Source: Candidatus Omnitrophota bacterium
Lineage (GTDB): Bacteria > Omnitrophota > Gorgyraeia > Tantalellales > Tantalellaceae
Direction: 5' to 3'
Assembly (NCBI GenBank): GCA_013204685.1
Contig: JABMSC010000008.1
Coordinates: 1 to 16,604 of the forward strand
Length of the DNA stretch: 16,604 nucleotides
The position numbers were made by a program, and so were the translations under genes. Positions 15,181 through 16,604 of this stretch are shown piece after piece. The notes below the pieces were generated by a model, which was not told where the DNA came from, made no database searches, and worked only from the letters and a program-made list of their open reading frames with translations. How positions within the stretch are numbered: position 1 is the stretch's first letter; each line of letters starts with the position of its first letter.

Positions 15181-15192
15181 AGCTCACGATAA

Positions 15193-15227
15193 CGAACCAC
15201 GAATCACGAACGACGAACCACGAACTC
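15193..15227 (+). repeat. Five 7-nt repeats, direct orientation (right array)
   Basis: Five gap-free heptamers on the + strand: CGAACCA, CGAATCA, CGAACGA, CGAACCA, CGAACTC. With the left array at 15105-15139 it forms a symmetric pair of 35-bp arms around a 53-bp centre. The units share CGAA, followed by three variable bases. Confidence 0.75.
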
Positions 15228-15231
15228 ATTC

Positions 15232-15259
15232 TGTGAACTGTGAGCTGTGAATTGTGAAC
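15232..15259 (+). repeat. Four 7-nt TGTGAAC repeats
   Basis: Four gap-free units: TGTGAAC, TGTGAGC, TGTGAAT, TGTGAAC. They lie 4 nt after the CGAA array and share its 7-nt period and GAAC core, giving a combined pattern close to YRYGAAC. The array ends 33 nt before the waaA start. Confidence 0.75.
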
Positions 15260-15292
15260 TAATTAGAGAGCTTACTACCCAGAACTATTATT

Positions 15293-16564
15293 ATGAGCAT
15301 ATTATACGATCTATTTTTTTTAATTTTCAGCATCATCTATGTACCGTTTTTGCTGATAAAGGGTAAATTCCATAAGGATTTTATCCAAAGGTTTGGTTTC
15401 TTGCCGGAAGAGATCACTTCGCTCGATAGTCCGGTCTGGATACATGCTGTAAGTGTTGGTGAAGCGGTATTAGCTACGAAATTAGCTGCGGCGATCAAAA
15501 ATAGATATGGGGATATTCCCGTGGTCATTTCCACCACTACACAGACGGGGAATAATATGGCACGCAAATCCGCGGGGAGTGCTGCAAACGGAATATTCTA
15601 TTATCCGCTGGATTTTTCACTGGTGGCCAGGCATGTCGCGAAAAAGATAAACCCCAGGCTTTATGTTATGGTCGAGACGGAATTATGGCCCAATCTTCTG
15701 GCCCAGCTAAAGTCGTGCCGCATTCCCGTCATATTAGCCAACGGCCGTATATCCGATTCTTCCTTCGCTAACTATAAACGGATAGATTTTATAACTAAAC
15801 GTATCTTTGAATGCATAGATCTTTGCTGCATGCAGTCGGAGAGAGACGCTGAAAGAGTGCAGGCGTTAGGCGCAGAAGGCGATCAAGTATGTGTCACCGG
15901 CAACATGAAATTTGACGAAAAGACAGTTTTACCCGAGGCCTCACCTTTTAGCAGGGAGTATCTGGGGTTCAATAAGGATGATGAGGTTATTGTCGCGGGA
16001 AGCACTCATTCTCCGGAAGAAGCTATAGTCATCGGTATATACAAGAAGCTGATCAGATCCAGCAAGCATCTCAAACTTGTCCTGGCGCCAAGACATGTGG
16101 AAAGGTCTGATGAAGTAGGGGCATATATTGAAAAAGAAGGATTCCAATACAAGCGGTTTTCAGAGATCCATAAAAATAATGGCACTGAAGAAGGGGACTA
16201 CGATATTGTTCTTGTCGACACAATAGGGCATCTTAAGGATCTTTACAGCGTTGCAACAGTTGTTTTTATAGGGGGAAGTATCGCTAAGAAAGGCGGGCAG
16301 AACCCTATTGAAGCCGCACGATGGGGAAAAGCAGTTGTTTTTGGGCCCGCAATGTCCAATTTCAGGGAGATCTCCAACATATGCTTATCCAGTAACGCGG
16401 CAGTGGCAGTTAAGGATGCTTCGGAGCTGCAGGATGTTTTTAAAAAACTTCTCGCAGATGATTCAAAAAGAACAAAAATAGCCGCAAATGCGAGCGGAGT
16501 TATAGCAAGAAATATTGGGGCCCTGGATAGGACCGTGGACAGGTTGGGGGAATATGTGGGCTGA
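15293..16564 (+). CDS. waaA: 3-deoxy-D-manno-octulosonic acid (Kdo) transferase
   Basis: Adds Kdo from CMP-Kdo to the lipid A precursor at the inner face of the inner membrane, so the organism should build LPS and have an outer membrane. The 423 residues match the family. One N-terminal membrane anchor (about 4-22, 'LYDLFFLIFSIIYVPFLLI') precedes a GT30 N-terminal Rossmann domain with the catalytic Glu57 in 'WIHAVSVGEAVLA'. 'TTTQTGNNMA', 'YYPLDF' and 'VMVETELWPNLL' are family signatures. The C-terminal GT-B domain shows 'VAGSTHSPEE', 'LVLAPRHVER', 'GGSIAKKGGQNPIEAA' and 'VVFGPAMSNFREI'. No good Shine-Dalgarno precedes the ATG. Because the 190-bp upstream spacer is filled with repeats, it may have its own promoter, but I could not identify one. 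Whether it adds one or more Kdo residues cannot be read from sequence. Confidence 0.95.
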   Translation: MSILYDLFFLIFSIIYVPFLLIKGKFHKDFIQRFGFLPEEITSLDSPVWIHAVSVGEAVLATKLAAAIKNRYGDIPVVISTTTQTGNNMARKSAGSAANGIFYYPLDFSLVARHVAKKINPRLYVMVETELWPNLLAQLKSCRIPVILANGRISDSSFANYKRIDFITKRIFECIDLCCMQSERDAERVQALGAEGDQVCVTGNMKFDEKTVLPEASPFSREYLGFNKDDEVIVAGSTHSPEEAIVIGIYKKLIRSSKHLKLVLAPRHVERSDEVGAYIEKEGFQYKRFSEIHKNNGTEEGDYDIVLVDTIGHLKDLYSVATVVFIGGSIAKKGGQNPIEAARWGKAVVFGPAMSNFREISNICLSSNAAVAVKDASELQDVFKKLLADDSKRTKIAANASGVIARNIGALDRTVDRLGEYVG

Positions 16565-16583
16565 ATCGGAGAGCTGAACGAAC

Positions 16584-16604
16584 ATGTCATTTAAACAATA
16601 CATG
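16584..16604 (+). CDS. Start of the next gene, truncated by the window edge
   Basis: An ATG at 16584 opens the frame M-S-F-K-Q-Y-M to the last base, with CGGAGAG at 16568-16574 as a possible ribosome binding site. It lies 19 bp after waaA. LpxK (lipid A 4'-kinase) often follows waaA and often starts with a similar short sequence, so lpxK is a reasonable guess. Seven residues cannot prove it. Confidence 0.35.

Noticed and set aside
15193..15259. CRISPR array
   Set aside because: Units are 7 nt, directly adjacent and without unique spacers, and there are no cas genes.

Overview
This is a contiguous stretch of chromosome from a Gram-negative bacterium that makes lipopolysaccharide: it carries a Kdo transferase for lipid A. 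The gene set is mostly housekeeping. GC content looks moderate by eye. The mix of features suggests an uncultured lineage such as Omnitrophota or a relative: a giant Ig-repeat/FecR surface protein, an orphan prepilin peptidase among shikimate genes, and spacers full of short 7-nt-period repeats. That placement is inferred from gene content and style, not from a phylogenetic marker. All complete genes lie on the + strand, and no spacer exceeds 200 bp.

Layout. (1) Positions 3-1448 are the C-terminal end of a large secreted protein with Ig-like repeats and a FecR domain. (2) A strong sigma70-type promoter with a 7-bp palindrome over its -10 box (1503-1532) opens a branched-chain amino acid operon, ilvB-ilvN-ilvC-leuA (1621-6520). 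IlvB/IlvN form acetohydroxyacid synthase, IlvC is ketol-acid reductoisomerase and LeuA commits 2-oxoisovalerate to leucine. (3) aroE-pilD-aroC-aroK (6539-9984) are three late shikimate-pathway genes with a type IV prepilin peptidase between them. (4) A PAS/HD-GYP protein (9994-10989), probably a c-di-GMP phosphodiesterase, is followed by dprA-topA-xerC (10997-15102), an order close to that of Firmicutes. (5) waaA (15293-16564) is followed by the first seven codons of another gene, plausibly lpxK.

Main anomalies. ilvC has an in-frame TAG at 4697-4699. It is followed by 52 further codons that keep the conserved class I KARI C-terminus up to a TGA at 4856-4858. Six neighbouring genes end in TAG, so general amber reassignment is unlikely; nonsense mutation, readthrough or sequence error remain.

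The window also holds several repeat families. A REP-like palindrome occurs upstream of aroC (8264-8300) and again inside the dprA coding region (11911-11945), where it encodes part of an interdomain linker. Tandem heptamers fill the pilD-aroC spacer (8213-8268) and form a 35-bp/35-bp inverted arrangement plus a third array in the xerC-waaA spacer (15105-15259). An 86-bp element with 17-bp terminal inverted repeats lies between ilvC and leuA (4864-4949). I found no RNA genes, CRISPR array, intact transposase or unknown multi-gene system.
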